Source of the DNA: Siphlonurus alternatus
Taxonomy: Eukaryota > Arthropoda > Insecta > Ephemeroptera > Siphlonuridae
Assembly (NCBI GenBank): GCA_949825025.1
Contig: OX463784.1
Location: forward strand, 3,688,885 to 3,752,884
Direction: 5' to 3'
Length of the DNA stretch: 64,000 bases
Shown here piece by piece: positions 18,765 to 29,139 of this stretch. Numbering within the stretch: the first letter of the stretch is position 1; every line of letters begins with the position of its first letter. Made by a program: the position numbers and the translations under genes. The notes below the pieces were generated by a model that was not told where the DNA came from, made no database searches, and was given only the letters and a program-made list of their open reading frames with translations.

Positions 18765-20280
18765 CTCAAGTAAAACGAAAACGTATGCAACTGGTATGCA
18801 TCTCGTATAAATCTGGTATGGAAATCCTATGTTAATGCTATGGCAAAAACTGGTATGGAAAAAGGTTTGTTCGAAGTATGGAATTGAAACAAATCCATAC
18901 CAGATGACGTCACATTATTTCAGAATAGTTACAGACGAGTTTACATACGTGCATACCAGTTTACATACGTGCATACGTGTTCCAACCATTTTTACTACAG
19001 GGCCTTGGCCACGTGGTAAACTCGTATGGATTGGTTTGCAATTCAATTGCAACTGGTTTGCACAATAGTAGCGTCCCCTGCCCCCTCCTCCATTTCCGCC
19101 CCTCCCGCCTACTTCCTGTTTCCCCTACAATTTATTCTCCACGTGCAACTAAACTTTGCCATAATGGCGACCGGCCGGCCTTCAGCTATAGAGTTCTTTC
19201 TGCATGGATGGGAATTTGCAGCATCAGGTCATCAGATGATTTTATTTTTTCGAATATGCTAGATGCTGCTGCATGCATTCCAGCTCCTCCACTAAAAACA
19301 TATAAGAGAAGATAATTAAAATACATAATATACATCTTTGATTACATTATCTATTTTATTATTACTATATATTTTAATCATTCAAAGGTATAATATAGTA
19401 AGTACTTATAATTATGGAGAATCAGATCAAATTTAATTTATCCATGTAATTTTACAGAGTAATTTTTATTAATAATATTTATAATGATCAATTTTAATAG
19501 TAAAAAATTGACAAATAGAAAATTAAAGTTTGAATTTAAATGAATTTGCATGCAGTTATAAATTGTACTGTAATGCATTAAACTATGTATATACATAAAA
19601 GTTAAAATGAGTATATTTATAAAATTATATTAATTGTAATGTTTACCTGATTCCTTGCTATAATAATATTATATTATAGCAACAGCATTATAATATATGT
19701 CCGCTCTGCTCGGAGTCCATGGCTGCTCTGCTGCTTGCTTGCAGCTTGCTGCCTTCGTGTTTGGAATGTTAAAGTTAAAGGGTATGCAACAACAAATTCT
19801 ATTGGTTTAAAAAGAGCTGAAATTTTTTTAACATTACTTCTAAACCAATGGCAAGCCATCTTTTACACAGCTAGGAATGAATCTTCAAATTGATGCATAC
19901 GAGTTTCCATACGTTTAACGGTTTTTTGAAGGAAGTTTAAGGTCACGTACACATTGCATACGAGTTGCAAACTAGAAGGGAGTTGAGAAAAAATACAAGA
20001 GAGTTCCAACCGAGATTTTTGTGTGCAAGTGAGTTCCAACCGAGAGTAGGGTGTGCAAGTGTGTTGCAACCCAGTCGTCCAACCTAGTTGCATACTAGAG
20101 AATGTGCAAGTGTGTTGCAACCCAGTCCATCCAACCTTGTTGCATACTAGAGGATTTTGCGTTTTTGCTGTGCATACGTGCTGATACGTGTTCCAACCGT
20201 ATTGCATACATTTTTAGCCCGTTCCATACCAGATTTATACGTGATGCATACCAGTTGCATACGTTTTTGTTTTACTTGAG
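18765..20280. mobile_element. TA-site inverted-repeat element, 1.5 kb
   Basis: Inverted ends CTCAAGTAAAACGAAAACG and CGTTTTTGTTTTACTTGAG are flanked by TA. Subterminal zones repeat GCATACGAGTTGCAA- and CTGGTATG-type words in both orientations (18790-19070 and 19890-20220). The middle is AT-rich and non-coding. A TGACGTCA lies at 18905. It sits inside a degraded copy of the 61-nt hairpin repeat. Confidence 0.8.
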
Positions 20281-20345
20281 TATTCTACTGAACCTTCTAT
20301 GATGACTATTTCTTTGTTATCCATGGAAGCAATTGTCATAGAAGG

Positions 20346-20406
20346 TTCAGTAGCCAGTCCAATGGAACCAGCTCGTCGTCAGGAGTCTATTGGGCTGGCT
20401 ACTGAA
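20346..20406. repeat. 61-nt hairpin repeat, copy 1
   Basis: TTCAGTAGCCAGTCCAATGG pairs with TCTATTGGGCTGGCTACTGA across a short loop. Same length and layout as the copies at 26167-26227 and 26283-26343. Bases 20409-20827 hold no recognisable gene. Confidence 0.75.
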
Positions 20407-20827
20407 GCTTCTACGACCACTTTGCACCCACAAAGACTTAATTAGTTCCAAGTAAAACTTTATATACTTCCAACCCCCTAACTGACACCCCTCCCCCATC
20501 AGATGGGTACAATTCAACTTACTGGTAACCACAAACCTGCAGTGACGTCAGAGGTGTCGTTATAGAGATGTCGTGCACGTGTAGACTTGACGTGTGGTGA
20601 TGTGTCTCTCGTCAGGAGCTTTCTTTGTGGACGTGGGAGGTTCTTAAATCTAAAAATCTTTATATATTTGTCTACTTCTCTGTCTCTCTCTTTGTGGACA
20701 ATCTTCATGAACGCTTTTCTCACATATTTGGATAGGACACTTTGAGAGCAACGAATTATCAATATGACTTCAGATCCTTTTTAAACCTATAATCCTGATG
20801 CAAACGCTATGACGTCATATATTCATG

Positions 20828-21413
20828 CATATGAGGCGCCGCAGAACAAACGGGTTTAAATCCAAGCCCAACTGGGACTGTATTTTTAAGCCTCATGCAG
20901 TTACACCAACCAAAAAAAGTGGTCTGAAATTTTTTTTATTGGCGTAACTGAGGCTTAAAAATTCAATTCCAGTTAAAGTTGGGCTTGGATTTTTTTTTTT
21001 TTTTACAAGGATACACCCCTAAGAGCTTACAGCTCACGGCGGGGTACTGGGTAGGGATAAGGTAGGGAACGGATAGTGGCCACGGCCTGCATGCTTACGC
21101 ATCCCAGCATTCGCTGAGGTGAGACTGAGGAAACCGTGGAAAACCTCAGTCAGGACGGACACCTCTACTTTTTCTCAATGGACCAAAGCGATGTCCAAAG
21201 CCTGGGGAACCACACACAAGTGCATCACTGCACTGGGTGGAAAGCGAGACGAATTTACCCCAGGGAGGGAGCAGCGTATTTTTTACTTGAAACGGTCACC
21301 CATCCTAGTACTAACCACGCTCGACGTAGCCTGACTTCGGTGATCTAACGAGAACCGGTCAATGCACTGCGCCACGCTCGACCTCTTTGATCTTTGGCGC
21401 CTCATATATTTAA
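20828..21413. mobile_element. Palindromic MITE (ATGAGGCGCC ends) split by a SINE
   Basis: The ends ATATGAGGCGCC and GGCGCCTCATAT are inverted. Arms carry AAGCCCAACTGGGACTG and TTAAGCCTCATGCAGTTAC with complements at 20940-20990. The 5S SINE (20991-21381) interrupts the right arm. Confidence 0.7.
20991..21381 (-). mobile_element. 5S rRNA-derived SINE (SINE3 type)
   Basis: On the minus strand, the head near 21310-21360 resembles 5S rRNA, including its internal promoter (CGGTTCTCGTTAGATCACCG, GTGGTTAGTACTAGGATGGG). A central domain (CTGACTGAGGTTTTCCACGG) and a conserved 3' part ending in an A-run follow. Transcription would be by RNA polymerase III, with a LINE supplying mobility. A full plus-strand copy is at 30319-30722. 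Confidence 0.85.
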
Positions 21414-21577
21414 CACGCAATAAGCATATATATATATATAGGGAAATACTTATTTAAATGACTGTGACATCATAGCACAGCTTGACGTCATGTGTAAAGG
21501 GTTAAAAAAATTCTGAAAGATCCTCTATCTAAATATGTAATAAAATATTTCTGAAAGTGAATGCCATATTATTGTAA

Positions 21578-22180
21578 TTGAGTATCGACCCCAAATTTTT
21601 TTTACTGCAGAAATGGATGGAGGGAGTTTGATTTTTTTTCAGATTTTTTAGACTCTGTTATAACTATTTAAAAAAAAAAAACTAATGGAAGTACAGAGAA
21701 AGTGACACCCCTCTTGTAATAAAAGGATTGGACTTTCCTGGCATCGTCGGTTCAAACCATTGAGCTCTATACAAGGCTAGAGGGATAATGCCCTATACTT
21801 CTCAATGTTAAACTGTGCGCACGGTCCGGCGGGAGGAAGTGGGTGGGAGATTGCGCTTTCGTCACACATTCCAACGTATTCTCCTCAGAATTGCCAACTG
21901 CAGTGTAACTTTTAATACTTATTTTATAAGGAAACTTTCTTAGGTTGGTCAACCAGGCATTCGATAGCACCGACCACCACCCACTTTCCTCCCAGACGCC
22001 GTGCGCGCCTAAAACATGCAGCTGATTAGCCCTCTAGCCTTGTATAGAGCTCAATGGTTCAAACCCATTCTCAGCAAAACTTTTTAGCAATAATTCCCGC
22101 GGGCTCAAAAAAGACCTGAAAAAAATCAGAGCTATATAGTGGCATATTATAACTTTGCACCCTCTATCAATTTCTGCAAT
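21578..22180. mobile_element. GTGCAAAG-family MITE with nested hAT-like insert
   Basis: The left end has TTACTGCAGAAATGGATGG and the right CTCTATCAATTTCTGCAAT. Interior phrases CGGTTCAAACC, CAGCAAAACTTTTTAGCAAT and GCGGGCTC match the family. The element at 21758-22056 interrupts the centre. Confidence 0.7.
21758..22056. mobile_element. Inverted-repeat element, probable 8-bp target duplication
   Basis: Ends CATTGAGCTCTATACAAGGC and GCCTTGTATAGAGCTCAATG are exact inverted copies. GTTCAAAC lies at 21750-21757 and 22057-22064; because the junction is palindromic, the duplication could be read as 6-10 bp. hAT is the likeliest class. Bases 22181-22443 show nothing further. Confidence 0.75.
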
Positions 22181-22443
22181 ACATTTTTTTTTTTTATGTC
22201 GATAATTTACTGTCTGTACACCCCCTGCAAGTCAGTCTCCACTTGTTCAGCACGTTGACCTCAAGGTGACCTTCACCATGGGGATGAACAAACTGACCTG
22301 AAGGTGAGGGGCTATGAATGTTAAATTTCTCTGACTTACTTTTCCAACTGAGCTGTTTAGTAATTACATTCATTCTATTTTAATTTATTTTTTTTTTAAA
22401 ACATTTTCAAGAAACTTTCCATATAAATAAAATGGAATGCAGT

Positions 22444-23647
22444 ATCCCAGTGACCACATGGACGTCCCCGGGACGCCCCTGGGACATCCCTCTAAGGTCC
22501 CCGTTGGACGTCCCCAAGGACATCCCCCATGTCCATCAAAAAAGGACGTCCCTGCGGACGTCTTGTGGACATCCCTCGGGGATGTTCCCTAATTTTCACT
22601 TGCCAATTATGTATTAATTCATCTTAAAATTTATATTAAAGAAGTTTAGGGTCTTTTAGAATGAGGACTACAAGATTACCAAATAAAAAATTTGTGTGCG
22701 TCGGGAATCGAACTCGGACCTTTTGGTTGATACACGACGTCGTAGACAACTTGGATATTGCTCTTCATTACTAAAGTGTGGTTTATTTGGGTATATAAAT
22801 TGTAAAGTTCTGGGTGTTGTATAATATTTAATATAACGAGCGAAGTTGCGTTTTTTTATTTTTTTAAGCAAACTGGTACATTGGGAGATTGTTATTATTT
22901 AATACAACATTAAATATATTGAGATTTAAATTTATTTAAAATAAATTAAAATAACATTTTATAATTTTAATTAAAAAATGTTTATTCATTAATAAATTAT
23001 AAATTGCAACGCTCAAATGCATCTCTAATTGTTAACAGACTTCGACATTAAAAAAAAAATATTTTTAATTTTTTAGAAATTTTTAAAGGTCCCTCCGAGG
23101 ACATTTGTGGGACGTTCAAGCGTCCCTCTAAAATCCCCGGGGGACTTTAATGGGACCTTGTTTATTTTTCATAGATATTTTTATCTACGAGTATATTTTA
23201 TTAAAAAAAAAATATTTTTCTGTGCAAATTACGCACTTTAATATTAAGTAAAATTTCACGTCTTATTTTAAATATTAATATTTTCATATAATATTTTAAA
23301 TAATATTAACTATATTTGTATATTTTTAAAATCAGTACATAATAATGAACAGCACATATTATGATTTTAATGAAAACATTGACTAAAGGGTCCTTTCAAA
23401 GTCCCCCGGGGATGTTCAAGGGACAGCCGTGTTGCATCCCCAGGGGATGTTCTGAGAGACTTTCATAAAAATATTAAAAAACCTAGAAAATTATTTTCGG
23501 AGTGTAGCTAAAACCGTTTTTAGAACACGGAAAACATGTTTAAAGTTAAAGGGTTTTGAAAACTAGCACGTAAAACGTTCAGGGATGTTGGGGGATCTTG
23601 CGGGGATGTTCGCAAGGTCCCCGGGATGTCCATGTGGTCACTGGGAT
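22444..23647. mobile_element. 1.2-kb TIR element with GGGACNTCC subterminal repeats
   Basis: Termini ATCCCAGTGACCACATGGAC and GTCCATGTGGTCACTGGGAT are inverted copies, continuing for about 30 bp. The first and last 130 bp, and islands at 23090-23150 and 23395-23460, are packed with GGACGTCC/GGGGATGTCC-like words. It has no open frame of size. The flanks give no obvious duplication. The superfamily is not recognised. Confidence 0.75.
22690..22756 (-). other. Degraded tRNA-like segment
   Basis: The minus strand reads GAGTTCGATTCCCGACGCAC, a good T-arm/B-box, preceded by AAGGTC and ATCAACCAAAAG. The T-stem has mismatches and no clean acceptor stem or A-box is seen, so this is a tRNA relic or SINE head rather than a functional tRNA. 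Confidence 0.35.
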
Positions 23648-23659
23648 TCCTTGCTATAT

Positions 23660-23821
23660 AAAAAAAAAATCGGCTCGTTAAATTGTTTTGAAACTTTTTC
23701 TATGGCTTTTAGGCACTAATATCTATCTGCCTCCAAAAAAAATTTCAGAATTTTTGTGAATTTACTTAAGTTTACATGTTAATCAAATGGAGCTAAAAAA
23801 ACAGCTGATCCACGTTATCTC
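23660..23821. mobile_element. Right half of a GGTAGAGATAAC-family MITE
   Basis: Carries CGGCTCGTTAAAT, CTATGGCTTTTAGGCACTAA and the end CACGTTATCTCTACC followed by TTAA, as in 5944-6298. The left half is not found next to it. Confidence 0.6.
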
Positions 23822-23875
23822 TACCTTAAGGAAAATATACTTAATAAACCATTGAGGTTCATATAAATTATTGAA

Positions 23876-24040
23876 AGAAAAGGTTTGGAATAACCAGCAA
23901 TTAAGGCCTTACCGATCGAAAAAGTCACAACAGGAGGAAATCTTGCGGTCACAGGTTCACACTAAATTATTTACATTTTTAAAAAAAAAAAATACTTTTT
24001 CCATCGGTAAGGACTTGCTGGTTATTCCCATCCATTTCTT
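23876..24040. mobile_element. Short copy of the GGAATAACCAGCAAGG MITE
   Basis: GGAATAACCAGCAATTAAGG and CTTGCTGGTTATTCC form the ends; CTTGCGGTCACAGGTTCAC is shared with 5428-5690. The centre is shortened and A-rich. Confidence 0.6.
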
Positions 24041-24066
24041 TAAGAATTTAAATGAATACAGTATAT

Positions 24067-25798
24067 CCCATGTAGCACATTTGATCGGCGCAATATTCAC
24101 CTCAGATCGTTTTGCTATCGATATCAAAACGCGATCGCCTCAATATCAAATTCGACGTTGGTCCAATAGTGCAGCTGCAACAAACCTCTATGGCTGGACG
24201 ATATTTAATATCAATGTTGCACCAACATTTAAAATAAACATTGTTCGGATATTTAATTTTAATATCGTTTAAATAGTGCAGCTGCAACAAACCTCTATGG
24301 CTGGAGGATATTTATTGCCAATGTTGCACCAACATTTAAAATAAACATTCTTAGATATTTAATTAATTATTGGGCAAATGTTGCTGCAATATATTTTTTA
24401 TAAATCTCAGGAATGGCCAACCAATATTGGCACAATATTGGACTGATTCCATAGGGTAATATGTATGTAACATATATTAAATATGGAACTGCATCATGGG
24501 GCTTTTTTTTTTTTTAAGACTTTTTCCCAAGTCTCCATGATGGAGCTAGTATATTATAATGTATAACACTTGTATTTTTATCATAGACTATTTGTTATTT
24601 CAATCTATATCTCTTTTTAGAGTTTCTCTTATTGTTTATTAATTTTTGATTCCGTTAACAACAGTATTAAAATATTTATTGTCTTAAAAATTCCCAGCAT
24701 AATTGTTCTATTTATAGTGTTTACTTTTAAAAAAAAGTACAGTGACTTAAATTAATTTTAATTTAATTTAATTGTCAAGTGTTTTTTAAATTGAATTAAT
24801 TTTGCTGCCATCTATTGACAAAGTTAGAACTTATAATTGGTGCAATATTGGACCAATATTTAGCCAATCCCAATCTAAATGTTTCGAACATCGCACTTCA
24901 ATGCCCACGCAACGTTGCATTGACATTGGGAAACTTGCATACAATGAATATTCGGCAAAGTATATTGGAGCAACGTAATGAAATTAAATATTGTGCTGGA
25001 AACTTTAATCGAACATTGCATGAATATCGAGCACAAATATTGAGCAATATTCACATATCAATATTGTTTGAATATTTGTTACAAATTCCTATGATACATT
25101 GACTGTCAATCCGTAGCCAACATTCAACCAATGTTTAATGTTGACACTGCAGCAATATCAGAAAGCCATTATTAATTGTACCGACATAAATATTTCAAGT
25201 ATTGAACTTCAATGCCCAGCCAACGTTGCATTGACATTGGGAAACTACATACAATGAATATACGGCAAAGTATTTGGACCGACGTAATGGAATTAAATAT
25301 TGTGCTAGTAACTTTAATCCAACATTGCATGAATATCGAGCACCAATATTGAGCAATTAATATTCACATATCAAATATCAATATTGTTTGAATATTTGTT
25401 ACAAATTCCTATATGATACATTGACTTTTAATCCTTAGCCAACATTCAACCAATATGTTTAATTTTGACACCGCAGCAATATCAGAAAGCTATTATTGCA
25501 CCGACATAAACATTTCAAGCATCGAATTTCAATGCTCATGCAGCCAACGTTGCATTGACATTGGGACAACCACATTTAATGAATATACGGCAAAGTATCT
25601 TGGACCGAGGTAGTGAAATTAAATATTGCGCCACCAACTTTTAGCCAACATTGTATGAATATTAAATGCCAAAATTGGGCAATGTCGGCATATCAATATT
25701 GTAAGAACATTGGCTATACATATTGGTGATATCGTAGATTTTAAGCCAATATTCCCAATATCTGACCAATATTTAGCCGATGAAGTGTGCTACATGGG
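24067..25798. mobile_element. 1.73-kb element with a 310-bp internal tandem repeat
   Basis: Inverted ends CCCATGTAGCACATTTGATC and GAAGTGTGCTACATGGG are flanked by ATAT on both sides. Inside, units of about 310 bp beginning near AATGCCC(A)GCCAACGTTGC recur at about 24898, 25210 and 25530. Words with CAATATTG occur throughout. No gene is seen. Confidence 0.7.
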
Positions 25799-25956
25799 AT
25801 ATGTACTTAAAAGATGCATGGTCATAATTTTTAATATTTCATTTTGTTTTTCATTTGGACAGCCTGAAATATAAAAATAAAAAATCAAAACAACACAGAA
25901 CCCATGCTTTATTTCAGTGATGACTATTTACCAACATGCTCCACGTTTGTCCCCAG

Positions 25957-26101
25957 CATGCAGGTGCAGTCGGTCGTGCCGAGTTTGGTTGCTGTGGCGA
26001 CGCCTCCCTCTAACAAGACGGTCAGCCACGCTCCCGCCGCCCCCACAGTGGCCCCCAGCGCCGTCCCCAGCCACCCCACGCAGGCCTACAATGATTCCCT
26101 G
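25957..26101 (+). CDS. TAF12: TAF12 exon encoding the N-terminal linker
   Basis: This exon encodes a Pro/Ala/Val/Ser-rich low-complexity segment (VPSLVAVATPPSNKT to QAYNDSL) and ends at a clean donor (ctg/GTGAGT, phase 0) that joins in frame to the histone-fold exon at 26368. The 5' limit is uncertain: an acceptor-like cccc-AG precedes 25957 and another ends at 25917, and an ATG at 25904 is also in frame. The start codon may be this ATG, the one at 25958, or in an upstream exon I cannot see. Poorly conserved N-terminal linkers are normal for TAF12, so identity rests on the next two exons. Confidence 0.7.
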
Positions 26102-26166
26102 GTGAGTGGACTAGGTTAATTAGAGACTTATCTAACTGTTTTCAAGGACGGAATTGTCGTAGAAGC

Positions 26167-26227
26167 TTCAGTAGCCACTTCAATAGACTCCTGACGACGA
26201 GCTGGTTCCATTGGACTGGCTACTGAA
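26167..26227. repeat. 61-nt hairpin repeat, copy 2 (TAF12 intron 1)
   Basis: TTCAGTAGCCACTTCAATAG pairs with CCATTGGACTGGCTACTGAA; the loop contains TGACGACGAGC. Confidence 0.75.
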
Positions 26228-26282
26228 CCATCAATGACAAAATTTCTTTCATGGATAACAAAGAAAGAGTCATCATAGAAGG

Positions 26283-26343
26283 TTCAGTAGCCAGTTCAAT
26301 AGACTCCTGACGACGAGCTGGTTCTAATGGACTGGTTACTGAA
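26283..26343. repeat. 61-nt hairpin repeat, copy 3 (TAF12 intron 1)
   Basis: Same hairpin as copy 2, 55 bp downstream. Its right arm ends about 25 bp before the exon at 26368, overlapping the zone where the branch point would lie. Confidence 0.75.
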
Positions 26344-26367
26344 GCTCCTACTGCTCTCTCTCCACAG

Positions 26368-26560
26368 CTACTGTCTCGCACGCGGCTGCAGGATTTGGTT
26401 CGCGAGGTAGACAGTTCTGAGCAGCTTGATGACGAAGTTGAGGACCTTCTTCTCCAACTGGCGGACGACTTCGTGGAGTCGACGGTGAACGCCGCCTGTC
26501 TGCTCGCCAAGCACCGCAAGGCCACCACCGTCGAGGTGAAGGACGTGCAACTGCACCTCG
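26368..26560 (+). CDS. TAF12: TAF12 exon encoding the histone fold
   Basis: TAF12 (TFIID subunit 12, also in SAGA) pairs with TAF4 through an H2B-like histone fold in the nucleus and is needed for assembly of RNA polymerase II initiation complexes. The exon follows a good acceptor (ctctctccacag) and encodes LQDLVREVDSSEQLDDEVED, LLLQLADDFVESTVNAAC and KATTVEVKDVQLHL, matching alpha1, alpha2 and alpha3 of the TAF12 fold closely in order and spacing. It ends at ctcg/GTGAGT in phase 1; the split Glu codon is completed by the exon at 33190. Intron 1 is 266 bp and intron 2 is 6.6 kb, filled with transposons. Very likely the functional gene, given intact splice sites and no stops. Confidence 0.95.
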
Positions 26561-26607
26561 GTGAGTGGGGGGGGGGGCTATATTATATTTATCATTTTCA
26601 TTGTTAA

Positions 26608-27042
26608 AAGGTGTACCAAAGTGGATATTTTTTTTAGATATTATGTAGCTGAATTATTTTGTTATCCCTGTGGCTCAATATGTTCGAACGATGGCTAGTT
26701 AATTATTTTACAATTAATTTTTAGTACAGTAAAAAAGATGAGTTGTAAGTACGTTGGCTGCTTCAATTTGGCGCGCGGCAGCAGCAGTCACTAATACGTC
26801 AAGAAGGGGGCGAGAGGAGCGAGGAGCAAGTTCCCCCAAATTGCGGGAGATTCTCGTCGTATCATCGACTGCTGCTGCCGTTTGCCGGCTTGAATCAACC
26901 AACGGACCTACAACTCAACTTTTTTACTAAAAAATTAACTGCAAAATAACTAGCTATTGTACAAAAATATTGAGTCACAGGGATGACAAAATAATTCACA
27001 GCTACAGAATATCTAAAAAAAAGTATTCACTTTGTTACACCT
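26608..27042. mobile_element. TTAA-site MITE in TAF12 intron 2
   Basis: TTAA lies at 26604-26607 and 27043-27046. The ends AAGGTGTACCAAAGTG and CACTTTGTTACACCT and the longer arm GAATTATTTTGTTATCCCTG are inverted. The GC-rich centre holds GGCGCGCGGCAGCAG. Its right TTAA is also the left target site of the next element. Confidence 0.75.
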
Positions 27043-27862
27043 TTAAGGATTATTGTCACTTTGTTAATTATTTTTTTATTTAAATATATATATATATAAA
27101 ATTTAGATCAGAACATAAAGAACTTCACTTTCTGAAGTAAAAAATTACCTTTTCCTTTGTCCTCCGATATAATAGAGGCTTCAAGTTTTACCCGGCGGGA
27201 AAATTTTCTCCATAATTAGATTGGAAAAAAAAATAAATGTGGAACTTGCAGTATTAACGATTATTGACATTAGTCTTAGGAAATGGTGAATCACTCTGAA
27301 AATTAAAGTAAACCTTCCTTACATTATAACATAAATATATTCAGAAAAAAAAAAAAAAAAAATGAATCAAAAGTCTGTCTAGTTTTTTACCAGAGACCCT
27401 ACAGAGACCTCCGTTTTTTATGGCCAGAGATTTGATTAGAGCTTCACTGTTTCTGAGAGCGGCGAAGCTGCTAAATGTTCGGCATTGCCCACGAAAGGCT
27501 AGTGATAGCGTTCTCACCTTCCTCTAAAACCGCTGGAAACGTCGGGATTTCAACGACAATTTCCGAAGTTTCACGAATGCGGTTGCAGAGCGCCAAAACA
27601 TTACAAATTTTGTTGCATTGTAGTTGCGACTTCTGTTTAGGCGTAAAACAAAAAGCTCGTATTTTCAGCCTAATACATTGCATCGTCGCCATCGTGTGCA
27701 TGATCACGAAACGCGAAAACACTTTATTATTTAAATAAACCTGCATGTATATTATATAAAAGAAATACACATGCAGGCTACATATTTTGTATCAAATATA
27801 TTCAAGTAACCGCGTTTAAAATAGATAAAATTATTAAAATTATGTATCCATCAATGCATACA

Positions 27863-29130
27863 GATCGTACGTATATTTATTATTTTAAAATAATTTTTGC
27901 AACAATTGAGTACCGACCTCGATTTTTTTTATTGCAGAAATGGATAGAGGGTGCAAAGTTATGCTACCTGCTATTTTTCAGATTTTTTACAGGCCCTTTA
28001 AGTATTTTTAAAAAATTATTGAATATCCTAGCTTTTTGTGACATCACGAGGCGTCTGCCCTTAAGAAAAGGATAGGACTTGCCGCCGCGTGACGTCACAA
28101 AAAGGCCTTTCAATAATTTTTTAAAAATGCTTCCAGGTCTGTAAAAAATCTGAAGAATATCAGGGTAGCATCCGTAGCATAAATTTATTAAATTTGCACC
28201 CTCTATCCATTTCTGCAATAAAAAAAATTGAGGTTGGTACTCCATTTTTATGCCATTGTTTTCATAACTTTAACTTTTAATATTATTGAATTGTGCATTA
28301 ATATATATACGGTATAATATATCACACAACATGAATTAATTACTCTTATTAATATATCTATATAATATATATTGGATAGATATATATTAACATGCATATT
28401 AAGGTGCGTAAAAAGTACATAAAAAATACTGCGAGAACTTATAAGACAACATTTGTTCCTCCAATTTTATTATTATTAAAATTCAATAATTTAATACACA
28501 TATTTTAATTATTTACATTGATTACAAATAATGTCATAATATTATATAATATATGACATTAATTGTAATCAATGTAAATAATTAAAAGATGTGTATTAAA
28601 TTATTGAATTTTATTAATAATAAAATTGGAGGAACAAATTTTGTCTTATAATTTCTCGTAGTATTTTTTTATGTTCTTTTTACGCACCTTAATATGTTAA
28701 TATATATCTATCCAATATTATATATTAAAGATATTAATAAGAGTAATTCATGTTGTGTAATATATTATACCGTATATATATTAATGCACAATTCAATAAT
28801 ATTAAAAGTTAAAGTTATGAAAACAATGGCATAAAAATGGAGTACCGACCTCAATTTTTTTTATTGCAGAAATGGATAGAGGGTGCAAATTTATGCTACG
28901 GATGCTACCCTGATATTCTTAAGGGCAGACGCCTCGTGACGTTACAAAAAGGATATATATATATTCAATAATTTTTTAAAATACTTCCAGGGCCTGTAAA
29001 AAATCTGAAAAAAAGCAGGGTAGCATAACTTTGCACCCTCTATCCATTTCTGCAATAAAAAAAATTGAGGTCGGTACTCTATTGTTACATAAATTATTTT
29101 AAAATAATAAATATGCGTATATATGATCGG
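27863..29130. repeat. Palindrome built on two GTGCAAAG MITEs
   Basis: The centre is near 28545. Arms run outward through AATTGTAATCAATGTAAATA, ACGCACCTTAATATG, and a GTGCAAAG-family MITE on each side (27905-28240 and 28845-29085) to ATTATTTTAAAATAAT. The left MITE is complete and the right one lacks part of its centre. A CRE lies at 28090. Confidence 0.75.
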
Positions 29131-29139
29131 TATCACGTC

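Noticed and set aside
18464..19315. Frames of 80-110 codons around 18.5-19.3 kb
   Set aside because: They cross the boundary between the foldback arm and the TA-site element, so they mix unrelated repeats. The translations show no domain.
21119..21348. Two overlapping 70-residue frames
   Set aside because: They lie within the minus-strand 5S SINE and have no independent support.
22690..22756. Functional tRNA gene
   Set aside because: Only the T-arm is convincing; stem mismatches and the lack of an A-box and acceptor stem point to a relic.
24815..25102. 95-codon frame
   Set aside because: It lies within the 310-bp tandem repeat, and the other repeat units do not keep the frame open.
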